A stretch of DNA of 64,000 nucleotides from contig NW_024609857.1 in assembly GCF_016920785.2 (NCBI RefSeq), forward strand, positions 69,624,252 to 69,688,251. Direction: 5' to 3'. The position numbers and the translations under genes are program-made. The DNA comes from Ixodes scapularis. Taxonomy: Eukaryota > Arthropoda > Arachnida > Ixodida > Ixodidae. Of this stretch, positions 43,472 through 54,300 are shown one piece after another; position 1 is the first letter of the stretch; each line of letters starts with the position of its first letter. Under the pieces are notes generated by a model, which was given only the letters and a program-made list of their open reading frames with translations, searched no databases and was not told the DNA's origin.

Positions 43472-43956
43472 CTGCAGGCTTCCTCGAGCAAAACGTCGCC
43501 ACAGAAAGTCTCATCGACCCCGACGGGTACGAAAACACTTGACTGGGGCGGTAGGTTCACGTGGTTTGCGAGGACTCGTACCGCGGATGATGTCACTTTG
43601 GGGTCCTCCTTTGGCGGAGCAGGTTTTCGAAGCGTCAGCCGGTTCGCTCCGAGGTCGATGACGGCGCCGTACTCGCAGAGGAAGTCCATTCCGAGGATAA
43701 TGTCCCTCGAACAGTCTTGCAGAACGACGAACTTGACAGGGCACGTCTCACCGTGGATCTCGACGCGAGCAGTGCATCTCCCGACCGGTGTGATGAGGTG
43801 CCCTCCGGCGGTTCGTATCTGAGGTCCATCCCACGGCATCGTGACTTTCCGAAGGCGGCGGGAGAGCCTCCCACTCAAGACTGAGTAGTCTGCTCCAGTG
43901 TCCACGAGCGCTGATGCGTCGTGGCCGTCGATGACGACGTTTAGGTTATTGGACAC
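43462..43956 (-). CDS. gypsy aspartic protease
   Basis: Frame at -1 to gag and open upstream to the gag stop, so 43956 (a GTG) is only a frame marker. The active site is ALVDTGADYSVLS; the flap-side motif is RDIILGMDFL. It ends at TAG 43464-43462 after EEACSCF, overlapping the pol frame by about 45 bases. Expected to process the Gag-Pol polyprotein. Confidence 0.9.
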   Translation of the reverse strand: MSNNLNVVIDGHDASALVDTGADYSVLSGRLSRRLRKVTMPWDGPQIRTAGGHLITPVGRCTARVEIHGETCPVKFVVLQDCSRDIILGMDFLCEYGAVIDLGANRLTLRKPAPPKEDPKVTSSAVRVLANHVNLPPQSSVFVPVGVDETFCGDVLLEEACSCF

Positions 43957-44042
43957 CGTTGCAGGGGAGTGATTTCGATCTCTGGTAGCGTTCGAGTGGG
44001 GGCCCTCCGACGTTCGTGGAGGATCTTGGCGTCGGTCGTCTT

Positions 44043-44082
44043 CGGCAACTCCACCTCCAGGGGTTGCCGCGCCTAGTTTCCC
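44043..44082 (-). promoter_or_regulatory. Programmed -1 ribosomal frameshift site at the gag stop
   Basis: In gag phase the minus strand reads G GGA AAC then TAG, so the slippery heptamer GGGAAAC (44082-44076) directly precedes the gag stop (44075-44073). After a 6-base spacer (TAGGCG) a perfect 7-bp stem CGGCAAC / GTTGCCG (44069-44063, 44049-44043) with a 13-base loop follows. A -1 slip leads into the open protease frame (LGAATPGGG...). GGGAAAC is an established retroviral slip site. Confidence 0.8.
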
Positions 44083-45476
44083 CGGCGAGGAGCGAGGGGC
44101 GACAGGCTTTCACGTCGGGGTCGGTGCATCGGCGAAGCTGGACGTCGTGGCGACGGCGACCGGAACTCTCGGCGGGACGTAGGCTCGGGGGACTGAGGTC
44201 GTCGCAGGTACGCGTCGATCTCCCGAGGGCGTTCACCATAACGGGGTCGCGGGTCGTTCGGGTGGAACCCGCGAAGCCCGAGTCGTCGGTATGGGCATCG
44301 GCGGTAGGTGTGGTCCGCTTCCCCGCAATGGAAGCACAGAGGGCGTCGGTCGGGCGTTCGCCACACGTCGGTCTTGCGGGGTGCGCGAGGCTCCGGGCAG
44401 GCGTACTGGACCTGGTCGTCGTGGTGTCGGTCGTGCTGCGGCGCAGGAGACTGACGTCGGGGCGGCGCGACATAGGTGCGACGAGGAGGAGGCGGTGGCC
44501 GTCGAGCCACTGCGGCGTAAGTCAACGTGGGCTCCTCGGGGGCTGCCACGACGACGGGAGCCTCTTTCTGGAAGGTTCTCTGGACTTCTTCCCGCACAAC
44601 CTCGGCGATGGAGAGTGAGGCCGGGCGTACTGCAGCGGGCAGGAGCTTCTTGAGTTCCTCCTGGACGACTTCACGGATAATTTCACGGATGCCGGGGAGG
44701 GTGGTGCCAAGGTCGGATCCGGATGTCGCCAGAGTGGTTACGCCGGGGTGTCGCTGGTAGTGTCTGGCGCGTGCTTGTAGGGCCCGTTCCATATTCGTCG
44801 CCTCCGTGACGAACCCGTCGACGGTTGTCGGGGGATTGCGAATGAGGCCGCCGAATATCTCACTTTTCACACCCCTCATCAAGTGGTGCAGCTTCTTCTC
44901 CTCGGTAGCCTGAGGATCGGCGCGGGCGCTCAGGCGGAGAACATCCTCAACGAAGCTGGTGACGCTCTCATGTAGGCCTTGGGTCCTTGTTCGCAGGAGA
45001 TCTTCGGCCCTCTCACGTCGGTGTTGGCAGGCAAACGTCTTCTTTAATTCTTGCTTGCACACCTCCCATGACGTCAAAGAAGCCTCGTGGTTTTCCAACC
45101 AGTGCCTCGCAGTTCCTTCCATCGAAAAGTAAAGGTTCTGCAAGCAGTGCTCGGCTGACCACCCGTTATGGCGGGCCACCCGTTCATAGTGTTGCAGCCA
45201 GTCCTCGATGTCCTCGTCTGCGTCTCCGTGGAACGGCGTCGGAGATTTGGGTGCGACGGGCAGGTATACGACGGCAGGAGCAGCCGGGGCCTGCGCCTGG
45301 TCGGCCATCGTCGTCTTCTTCGGCTTGGGCTTGTCCAGCAGCAAACCGTATTCAGGATCCTCTCCCTTGATGCGCCGGCTGGTCCGGGTTTCGGGTTCCG
45401 CGGGGAGTGGTCTTTTCACTGGGCTTGGTACGGGGTTTGCACTGCGGGATCTTGGAGGGGAACGCTGTACAGGCAT
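44073..45476 (-). CDS. gag: gypsy Gag
   Basis: 467 residues from ATG 45476 (MPVQRSPPRSR). The retrotransposon Gag capsid-like region spans about residues 80-235 (DWLQHYERV, ARHWLENHEAS, SWEVCKQELKKTF, LHHLMRGV). A Pro/Arg-rich linker follows, then one zinc knuckle CFHCGEADHTYRRC (C381, C384, H389, C394; CX2CX4HX4C) for RNA binding. It ends at TAG 44075-44073 within the frameshift signal. No lesion is visible. Expected to assemble virus-like particles that package the element RNA. Confidence 0.92.
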   Translation of the reverse strand: MPVQRSPPRSRSANPVPSPVKRPLPAEPETRTSRRIKGEDPEYGLLLDKPKPKKTTMADQAQAPAAPAVVYLPVAPKSPTPFHGDADEDIEDWLQHYERVARHNGWSAEHCLQNLYFSMEGTARHWLENHEASLTSWEVCKQELKKTFACQHRRERAEDLLRTRTQGLHESVTSFVEDVLRLSARADPQATEEKKLHHLMRGVKSEIFGGLIRNPPTTVDGFVTEATNMERALQARARHYQRHPGVTTLATSGSDLGTTLPGIREIIREVVQEELKKLLPAAVRPASLSIAEVVREEVQRTFQKEAPVVVAAPEEPTLTYAAVARRPPPPPRRTYVAPPRRQSPAPQHDRHHDDQVQYACPEPRAPRKTDVWRTPDRRPLCFHCGEADHTYRRCPYRRLGLRGFHPNDPRPRYGERPREIDAYLRRPQSPEPTSRREFRSPSPRRPASPMHRPRRESLSPLAPRRGN

Positions 45477-45481
45477 GCGGT

Positions 45482-45498
45482 ACCCCGCACCTCCACCA
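45482..45498 (-). promoter_or_regulatory. Primer-binding site of the gypsy element
   Basis: Three bases past the 5' LTR the minus strand reads TGGTGGAGGTGCGGGGT, a TGG-start 17-mer complementary to a tRNA 3' end (…CACCTCCACCA). I cannot name the tRNA. Confidence 0.75.
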
Positions 45499-45501
45499 AA
45501 A

Positions 45502-45866
45502 TGTCACGGGCGGTGACTAATAAACAAGAAATAAACAGGAATAAATAAACGTTTAATGTCGCGAACTTGTGCCAAAAATAAAAGGGTACAAAAGAAAGAT
45601 AACAACAGAGCGTCGCGGGCGTCGAAGGCGGCGAAGCAGCATGATCAAACGCTGAGGCGAGACTGACTCGACAAGGTCGCGGGCGGCCTCTTATCTAGAG
45701 TGAGTCACTATCTCGAAGATTCGGCGGAGAAGGTTCGAGCGTAGCGCGTTCGGGGCGAGAATGAACAAGCACTTTCTAGAACAACAAAAACAAGGATGAA
45801 CGATAGTTATGTCCGCAGCAAGAATGAACAAGAACTTTCTACAAGCCCGTGACCCTGCGCGCGGCA
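45502..45866 (-). repeat. 5' LTR of the gypsy element
   Basis: 365 bp, twin of 40009-40373. As the upstream LTR in element orientation it carries the promoter and RNA start, though neither can be placed exactly. Confidence 0.95.
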
Positions 45867-45870
45867 GTAT

Positions 45871-46193
45871 GAAAACGCGATATTTTTACAGAAACGGAAG
45901 TTACACAAAATATAACTCTCCTTAATTATTGAGTAGGTACAATAAAAAAAAAATTTATGGCGAAAGCGAGCTGAGGATGCTTGACCTAACCTAACTTGAC
46001 CTAGACTAAAACCAAAGTTTAGGGAGTCCGTGGAACGACACAACACAAACTTTTCAAACAATTATGATATTTATTGATAAAATTAGTGTCTATATAGGCT
46101 TCGGGGCCATTAAAAAATGTTTGTCAATAAATATTATAAATGTTTGAGACTTCTGTGGCATGTCGTCCATTCTTTGATAGCCTCGGGGTTTTA
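45871..46193. other. SULT-C intron between two elements
   Basis: AT-rich, no recognised feature. Confidence 0.5.
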
Positions 46194-46741
46194 GTTTATT
46201 ACAGGGGTCTCAAACCTCGGCCCGCGGCACAGAGTCGACCAGGCCGGCGGTGACCACGGTATTTCCAGTGACCCGCAGCCCAAAATCTAAAAACAAGCGC
46301 AAGTACAAACAACTGCGTCCCGACACGCACCAAGAGCGCAAACGAAGATACAAGAAACAATGGGGGAAAACTGCACCGAAGCGCGGATTTTTTCGCGATG
46401 TTATTGATTCTACATTGTAATCACCAGCATTATTACTCGTACACGTTTCCTGCTGGATGTCTGTGTAACTATGACATTACTTTGCGTTTTCATGCGGATC
46501 GTCATTGCGTCTGTCATAACTAGTACATATTGTCATCATCAGATTTACTATTCTCATTAGTCATCTTCCTTGTGTGAATATGTCAAAGTTCTTAGGCGCT
46601 CTAATTTATGCCTGCAGAGTTCTCTTGTTAATGTTTTCGTCCGTCGCGCAGGCGGTCTGCGCTCCGCGCTGGGAACATTTCCTGTCGTCGGTGTCCTGTG
46701 CAGAACAAAGGTCCCCAGCTTCTCCTTATTCCTGCACATTG

Positions 46742-47011
46742 TCATAGAACACGGAGCGTGATGGTACACACATATCCAAGCGTGACCAAATTCCATACCC
46801 CAGAAGTAGTTCTCCCGGGGATGCACTCCCTGGAAGGGGCGCCCTGCGATAGTTGATGAGGAATTGTGCCAGCCTCTTTTCTAAGTCTCCCTTCTTGCAG
46901 TTGGCTTTCGGACAGCGCCGGCCAATGCTCCTTGTGCTGATGGTACCACCTCACGCGAAATAATACAAACGGGGGAACCAGTGTCCACTGCCATGGTAAG
47001 GGGCACACCAT
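46742..47011 (-). pseudogene. Protease and integrase scraps of the mag-like element
   Basis: In different minus frames: a protease active-site segment LTMAVDTGSPVCIISREV near 46990-46940, and an integrase C-terminal segment KKGDLEKRLAQFLINYRRAP near 46900-46840, running into HPRENYFWGMEFGHAWICV. The two belong about 2.5 kb apart in an intact element, so the intervening pol was deleted. Confidence 0.65.
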
Positions 47012-47182
47012 CCAATCAGGTCTGTCTTTCGACGGAAGGCTCGAGCCTCGTCCTTTTACAGGAGTGTGCCACGTACACAGAAGACAAGTCCACCTCTTCG
47101 TCGCTTTACACTTCCGCTACGGCTGCTACCGCTGTCTACCGTCGACCGGGTGACGAAAAATCTTTTTTCTCTCTCTGCACTT

Positions 47183-47966
47183 CTATGCAAAATGCCCTTG
47201 TCGGCTACATCTGAAGCACTTTGCAAACTTGTGGCGGCACGTCTCGCCTGAATGTGATCTGTTCCCGCAACGCTCGCATTTGCTTTTCATCGACCGGTCA
47301 TACATTCTTTCCTGGTCAACCGATTTTCCCGCCATTCTGTTTAACTCGGCTTCGGTCTTCACCTCGTTCCCTTCCATATTCTTTAGCTCTCTGGTAGCTA
47401 CTTCGGCCGCGGTCGCCAAATCTTCCGCCTCTTGCCGTGTGAGGTCTCGCTTTGACAATAGCTACCGCTGAACCGTCCGATTTCGCACTCCGTAAACAAT
47501 ACGGTCCCTTAGAATTCGGTCTAGGCTGCCGCCGATATTGCAGCTATCAGCTATTTTCCGCAGCTCCACAATAAAATCTTGTACGGACCCATCTCCCTGC
47601 TGCTGTCGGTTGAAGAATTTGTAGCTCTGCGGGATTTCATTCGGCCGTGGAGCGTAATGTTCATGGAGAATGTTTACAACTTCTTTGTACGCTAGTTCGT
47701 TTATCTTCCGCGGTGCACACAATCCTTTTAAAACATCAATCGTCCGGGAGCCTAACGCAGCCACCAACAACGCGCGTTTCCTCTTGTCCTCCGTAATCTC
47801 ATTACGCTCAAAATAGGCTTCCACACGAATCCAATGCGTATCCCAACTTATCTGTATAGTTTTTTCGAAGTGGGGGACTTGAAACGCCGTCGTCGTCGCT
47901 GTCACAGTTGCCAATGCTGCAGTGAAACGCGTGTGCCCGCGGTTGCTTGGGCTCACCTCGTCGCCA
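47183..47966 (-). pseudogene. gag remnant of the mag-like gypsy element
   Basis: Two minus frames. 47966-47462 holds a capsid-like region (WDTHWIRVEAYFERNEI, LLVAALGSRTIDVLKGLC, FNRQQQGDGSVQDFIVELRK). 47458-47183 is in another frame with KCERCGNRSHSGETC and CFRCSRQGHFA zinc knuckles. A frameshift and stop near 47460 break it. Unrelated in detail to the Gag of the intact gypsy element. Confidence 0.75.
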
Positions 47967-48048
47967 CTGTTATGTTTTCGTCCGTCGCGTAGGCGGTCTG
48001 CGCTCCGCACTGGGAACAACCACTCTGGTCGGTGTCCATTGCATAACA

Positions 48049-48570
48049 AAGTTCATTCAAACTAGCACCAAAGATATAGCCCGCACTTGGGGGCGTCACA
48101 ACAAAAGGGTGTTATCGCTTAATAATAATAATAATAATAGCTTTATTAGCGCAAAATCATTCACATACATTAATTACTGCCTCACAAAAGCACTTGCGTG
48201 CTTGTGTGTGAGACAGGCAGTCCATAAAAGAAAAGCAAATCAAACAGAAAAAGAAAACAGAAAAAGAAAAAAGGGTAAAATAAACACATCTCAATTTCGA
48301 CACACCATGTTACAAACTTAGTTTTATGTAAACATTGCACCTTACCGCGAAATAAAAGGACAGATTAAATAAAACATGTCACACGCTTTCCAAATACGGT
48401 CAAAGCTAAGAAAAAAAACTGTCTGTGCTGTTTGCCCTATACAACCATATATTTTACATTGCACTTCGCAGAAAGTTGGGTACACCTAGGAGAACACAAT
48501 GGGTTTGTTAACAACAAGTAACACCTAGATAAGGAACATTGACGGATTCCACGGGAATGACGCTGCTGCA
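48049..48570. repeat. (TAA)n and low-complexity insert
   Basis: (TAA)n at 48119-48138 adjoins tagctttattagcgc; on the minus strand this reads as an AATAAAGCTA end followed by a TTA-type tail, reminiscent of a LINE or SINE 3' end. A-rich runs near 48240-48290. Family unknown. Confidence 0.35.
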
Positions 48571-48924
48571 ACATATTGTCATCATTACATTTACTATTCT
48601 CCTTAGTCATCTGCCCAGTGTGAATATGTTAAAGTTCTTGGGCGCTCTTATTTATGACTGTAGAGTTATCTGCGTCAAAAATACTTTGGAATGTCATAAT
48701 GCGCAAAATTTTCCTTTTAAAAAGAAAGCATATGTAGTAACTTCACTTACACTTCTTTTTGAATTATTGCTTCAGTTTTAAGTTGTTGTATATCAATGCT
48801 TCCTTACACTTATTCGCATAGTTTTTCCTTACTTAAATTATCATATATTGTACGGCCCTTGAGAATGCGATAAGTCTCTGATTCGACCCTTGAGCCAAAA
48901 CGTTTGGAGACCCCTGGTCTATTA

Positions 48925-50059
48925 CGTAGCAATACACTATTAATTTTATTATAGTCGAAATTAAATCTTCTGTTTCTCTATCGTGAAATAAAAACAAAGA
49001 AAGCAACTGATGATCTGCTCTTTGAGCCGAGAAAAATGCAATAACTTTCAATTATTTATGTATTGCTTACGGGCGATTTTAGAGTAAAACGTTTTCCACA
49101 ACAGCATGCCTTTGGGAATCCTTTCATATTATCTGATTTGAAATAAAAACAGTTATCCATATTAAACTATAATTTACTCAAAGAGCAGTGTGCTAAACGA
49201 ACAATTACAGACATATTAAAGTACTCTAAAAATAAATACTTAATCTAGCGCTACGGTTGAAGAACGATACGCACTAAAATACAATGAAGTTATTTTGTCA
49301 TAAAACCCACCCAAACGTATACTTACAGTACGTGTTTTGTTCGCTAACAAGGCATTAAATGTATGCTCTTACTATCTATACTTTTAGTTGCAAGATGTCG
49401 TCTACATGTGCACCTCGGCGCTAAAATGCGAAGGCCATCAAAAGTATTATTCAAAAACTGTACCTCGAATATAAACGCTATATTGCAGTTTACTAGAGTC
49501 AATGCCAACATAAGACAGGGAGGGCCTAGGGATTGTTCAGCATATTGTGATCACTTTTTAATGTGATCACAAGATGCCTTATTTGAGAAGGCAGTAGTAA
49601 CTGTAAATAAATAAATAAATAATGACTCGTATTGCGGCGTTAGCTTGATAAAGAAAAGACCGCACGAGACAAAAACCAAGAAATCTAAGAAAAATCAGCC
49701 ACGTCGTGTCGTTCTTAAACTGTCGGTTGCAATGGATATTTTTAGGTGCGAGTTTTTGTTTAAGTAAGGTATATTATCGTACTATTATTTATTTATTTAT
49801 TTATTTATTTATGCAAATTCCGGCTGCGTCGTTAGGCATTATACTTTGGGATACATGAACTCCGTTCAAATAAATGGAATATTCAAAATTCATGCACGAC
49901 AGAAGGAGGGGATACACGCACAAAAGGGGGCACAGACGCAAAAAGGGGTACGTGGACTGCGTACACATAATGAACACATTCAAAACAGACTTTTACAAAC
50001 CTCAACTGCTCTACTTAAGTTACCCGAGTTTAACTACCTTTCTAAGTTGTTTAGTAACT
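48925..50059. other. SULT-C intron, no recognised gene
   Basis: AT-rich. Small (AAAT)n / (TTTA)n runs near 49608-49622 and 49790-49812. The phrase ggggtacgtggactgcgtac + acataatgaacac (from 49943) has a relative at 51950-51985. Confidence 0.45.
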
Positions 50060-51720
50060 TTCAATTGAATTTTATTTCGGTAATTAGTAGTGTACTTTAA
50101 TTACTTTTTCCGGGCAACTTCACCTCAAAATGACAAATTACTTTCGAATGTGAGTGGTAGGTTTGCTTAACAATACACATGAGGCAGGGGTGGGGGATTG
50201 CGGTTTGGAGGTTCCAAAACCCATTAAAATTTTCACGAGTCAACCACTAAAAGAGCCCTGCCATGAGGCACGGGGAGCAGGGAGGCACATCGCAAGTGAG
50301 GCCGAGTAACTGCGGGATTAGCTCCGAAGACAGAGGTTTCTTTTTGTCCCGAAGCTTAAGGGGTCGACGCATTTTAAGGAAGGGCTCGTGCCCGCTCCTC
50401 TCCACCGTAGGAACTCTCGCCCACTACAGGATGTGTACCTGCATCCTCACTCCAACAAAATGCAGCACTCACTCTGAAGCTCTTATCTCGTGCTTCCCTA
50501 GATTGTGTTGTATTTGCAGAATCGCGCGCTAAATGGCAACGCGGAGGTGACCTCTTTGCTTGCCTTTCCCCCAAAGCTCAGAATATTCAGGTCTTCCAAG
50601 ATTCCAAGATCTTTGGAGAAAACTTAGTAATTTTCCCAACGTTTTTACATTAAGTAATAATAAACACGCAGTGTTGCGAAGTATTTTAAGTACAGTATGC
50701 TTAAATTACTACTTCAAGTATGTTTTAAAAACTTGTAATTTGCTTGACGTGCATTCTCTGGGTTTGTACTTGTACTTTACTACAGTATTTTTATGGTACT
50801 TTCTGTGGAAACTAAATCTCACGACTTCAAAGTACATTCCTCAAATCTAAAAACAAAAAAGGGCATTTCGTCATCTGAAAACGCGCTATCTTCTTTCTAG
50901 ACGTCCTCTGGTCATTTGTATGAGTGAAGTAATGGCAGCTATAAGACCGATACAAATAAGTGCCTTATAATTTTTTTTGTGTCTTCAATAGTTTTTCAGC
51001 GATAGTAAAACAACCAAGCTGTGGCGACTTGACTTTATTCAATATTTTCCGCCATTTAAAAAAAAAAAAACGATTGCTCCTCCGATGCCCCTAGAGCAAT
51101 GCATACCAGTTAAAAAAGAACACTGTAAAGGGGATGGAAGAGCATCATAAAATATTGTGTTGAAACTACTTGTACTTTATTTTAAAATTACATTGTGTTT
51201 ATAACACTTTGCTTTAAGTACATTGCACCCGTTGTACTTACAACTTTACTTGTGGCACGCACATAACTTATTTACTGTGTACCTTACTTCAAGTACTTTC
51301 TAGATGTACTTTAGGCTACACAGTAAACAAGAAAACTGTCTGCAAAATCGAACTCAGGTAGTGTTAAACCTCAAAGTAGAAATCATAGATTCTTGGTAAA
51401 CAATTGACCCCGAAACAAGGAATTACGAAACAATTAGGAACGCAGAAGCAGATTTAGCTGTTAAAACATTTCTGTGGAAAAATAAACCGGTTTATATTTG
51501 GCCAGCAGAATTTTGCTAATAGATAAAAACTTATGTACTTTGTTGTCACCACAGAGAAATATAAGAGCAACTTCGAAAGTAATTCGCTACTTTTTACGGT
51601 AGTTACTAATTTACTCAATTACTTTTTATTTGAGTAATTTCTACTGTACTCAAAGTACTTTTGAGGTGAATACTAAGTACCTTAAAATAATTACTTTTTT
51701 TTTATTAACTTGTACATGTC
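50060..51720. repeat. MITE-like region rich in AAGTAC / AATTACTT repeats
   Basis: Sub-terminal clusters of gtactttaattacttttt (left, from about 50088) and tactcaattactttttattt, gtactcaaagtacttttgag (right, to about 51700), with more aagtac words between. This pattern fits ends of a hAT-type MITE, but termini and duplication were not resolved. No coding content. Confidence 0.35.
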
Positions 51721-52689
51721 TGATTCGAAATTCATGCACACACACGCAAAAAGAAAAAAAAGAATATATTTCTATCAACATTAAAAACGAGCCTGTTGGT
51801 AAATATACTTAGACAACAGGAAAGAATAAACACGAAAACGAAAAAGTTATTTGCGTCAGTTTTCGTTCTGTTTTCGTGTTGATTCTTTCCGTTTCCGCTT
51901 TTTTTAAAACACATTTCTGTATTTCAATAAAACAGTAGGTCTTATGTACGGGGGTACATAGATTGTGTACACGTGATGAACATATTCAAAATTTAGGCAC
52001 ACACTTAAAAAGAAAGCGCTCTATCACTGTGTGATAGTGCGTTCTGTATATGATAGAGCGTTATGGTTTTTAATTTACAATTACGAAATAAGGACATGGA
52101 GGACAAACAGACAACACAATCTTCCGACTTGCTACGGAACGTGGAAAGTCGAACGCCTGTGCTGCCTGCTGTGCTGTGCTGGCTGATGTTTGATCACCTG
52201 GCAAAACATAATCGTGTGCTGTCTGTGCTGTCTGCTTGTCTTGTATGACCCTCTTTAGTTTTCGTAAATTATACACCTTCTCCGATATCTAAGAGTGACC
52301 CAACCTGATTCATTTTTTTTTATTTCTGTGCAACTTGTGTATCGGCGGTAGTCTCTTGTCAGAGACTTTCATGCATGATTCTCGAGCTTTTCTAACTTTT
52401 GTACTACAGGTAACTACGAGGCGGTTCCCGGATGACACTTGCGTGTTCTAGAATTGACCTGATCAAAAAATAATAATCTATGTTTCACGCTACGTGATAT
52501 ATTAAAAAAAGGAGTCAAACGGACAGAGTACAACATTTTACTAACCCTGGCGAAGAGTATAATCAATGTGATCATTCCATTTTAAATTGGGCGGAAGATA
52601 AACCCTCAGGTACTTATTATTTCATTTCATTTGATTTATTATTGCTTAAAGATTCTTTGGAGGGTATTACATAATTACACGTTCAAGTA
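51721..52689. other. SULT-C intron, no recognised gene
   Basis: Contains the 35-bp dispersed repeat at 51778-51812 (inverted relative at 22669-22705). The tail up to 52020 repeats phrases of 49943-49990. Confidence 0.4.
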
Positions 52690-52960
52690 TTACAGTTTTC
52701 AGTTCATATGCAGTTGGGCAACTTGCGCCACGTGAAAACAAATATATTTACACTTTTTTATATTTAAGCTGATTTCCCAGCGGTCACACAAAGCTTGCAG
52801 CACTTATAAACCGTCCTAAAGTGCACAAGCATACTTGTCACGTTCAACTATTTTGTATACTGTACAATCGTCCTCAAATAGTTTAGCATGAGACTTTCAG
52901 AAATGCCATTGATAAATTTAGAAATAATATTTGTGGGTGTACTGTCAACTATAAACCAAT
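52690..52960 (-). pseudogene. Reverse transcriptase fragment of a non-LTR element
   Basis: The minus strand at about 52890-52700 reads KLFEDDCTVYKIVERDKYA, then ALCDRWEISLNIKKCKYICF. This matches the LINE RT catalytic box (FADD, here FEDD) and the following 'WCD.W.M.LN..KC' region. Only about 70 residues remain, with stops. Another decayed CR1/Jockey-type insertion. Confidence 0.6.
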
Positions 52961-54300
52961 CCAGCACAGTAAATGAGCCACAATCTCGGTTCTTGTGTGT
53001 GTGTGTGCGTGATAGGTTTAGTTTGAGATAGAGAACCTACAAAAAACAGCAAGCGCCATGATGCTACACTTTTAAAGCTGCTTGATTGGTTCCGTTAAGT
53101 CGTAGCATCGGCTGCTGTTCAACTTAAAGAAAACGCAGTGCAGGGGCAGAATCTGTCGTGCACTTACTTTTAGAGTGCGGCGATGTTGCTCCGACTGACA
53201 AATCTAAAAGTTGGTGTTCTGCGCCCAAGCGCGTCCAGCACCCGTACGGTCTGTTGTGGGTGCCAACAAAACCATGAAGCGGAACCTTGAAGTGGTGAAA
53301 ACCGGCTGGTCGTCTCCTTCCTCGTAATATTGCACCCCTGTGGCGTCATGGCAACCTTCGTGTGTTGCTCCCGGCACCTCTATATTCTATGCGCCCCTAG
53401 GTTTACGGTGCGGCGGGATCTACGCGGTCACCGGCCCAATCAGGACCTCCTCCCTTGGATCGCCCGACCCCGCTCATTCGCGCATGGGTAAGGGCGGCAG
53501 CGTAATCACGTGGCGAAACATAAACGTGTGACTGAACAAACTATCACGTATAGCTCCCGTCGCACTGTCGGCTTAGAGGTGAAGGGAGTGGAGTGGCTGT
53601 CGTCTGCTGGGGCTTCCCGCAATCTGTTTATCACATGCGAGACTAAATTTTCGCAGCGTGATTTTGAGTCTACCTCCAGATTATACAGAGCCAAGAGTTA
53701 TACAAGCCCATATTTAACCGGTGGCTTTCATGACAGCGTTGGACATTCGAACACACGTGACTCTCAGTTCGGAATAAAAAAAAATGGTCTTTGAGGGATA
53801 TAAAGGACATGTAAACGTACCCAAACCTTCTTTTTTTACCGTACCGGTTTTATAATAAAATAAATATACGTCATTTTTCGTTTATGAGAAACATAAACTG
53901 GTATTTATTTCATACAATTAACTACCTAACTCAGAATTACTTGACTATCTTATTTATTTCACACATTGAAACAAAGTAAAAAAAGACAAGCACTTGTAAA
54001 ATGGGATGGATAATGAGATGGAAGACTAGTAGAAGACAGCAGTTGTCCTGTCTTCTTTTTTCTTATAGTTGTCTTTTTTGCGCTTGAGTTTATTTTGATA
54101 ACCTAATCAATTTTACAAGCTCATCTCGGAATGATCAGCTCACTGAATCATTGTGGGTAAATTCAGCAGATATTTTCTTGTCTTCTGGTTTAATCTTGTA
54201 ATCTTGTAAACAACAATAAAAATTCTTGTTTTAGGTTTTTGCTGAGCCTCTTCTTTTTTTCTTTTCTTTGTCTTCTTTTTTTCTTTTTTTTTTGATGCAG
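52961..54300. other. SULT-C intron, 3' part
   Basis: A short (GT)n lies near 52996-53008. The T-rich stretch at 54250-54293 is the polypyrimidine tract of the SULT-C acceptor (…gatgcag/GTAACC at 54300/54301). Confidence 0.55.

Larger units (their letters stand above)
40009..45866 (-). mobile_element. Nearly complete Ty3/gypsy LTR retrotransposon, 5.86 kb
   Basis: Two 365-bp LTRs (TG...CA ends) differ at one position that I can see. A 4-bp duplication GTAT flanks the element (40005-40008, 45867-45870). On the minus strand the order is PBS, gag, protease, RT, RNase H, integrase, PPT. gag, pro and pol lie in three different frames, each a -1 step. Near-identical LTRs imply a recent insertion. 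It sits in intron 1 of SULT-C in antisense orientation. Confidence 0.95.
46626..48048 (-). mobile_element. Internally deleted, short-LTR gypsy element (mag-like)
   Basis: Two direct repeats of about 81 bp at 46626-46707 and 47968-48048 act as LTRs (the right one starts TGTTATG and ends CATAACA). A TGGCGACGAGG primer-site-like sequence follows the 5' LTR on the minus strand. Between them are gag, a protease scrap and an integrase scrap; RT and RNase H are deleted. Very short LTRs are known in the mag lineage of Ty3/gypsy. No target duplication was found. Confidence 0.55.
46202..48916. mobile_element. hAT-type element frame hosting nested insertions
   Basis: The left end CAGGGGTCTCAAACCTCGG and right end (...gtttggagacccctg) form a hAT-like inverted repeat. 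The flanks GTTTATTA (46194-46201) and GTCTATTA (48917-48924) match at 7 of 8 positions. A decayed gypsy element (46626-48048) lies within. No hAT transposase remains. A segment of about 100 bp at 46525-46620 is repeated directly at 48571-48672 (ttactattctc, gtgtgaatatg, aaagttctt..ggcgctc), so the interior was also rearranged. Confidence 0.6.
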
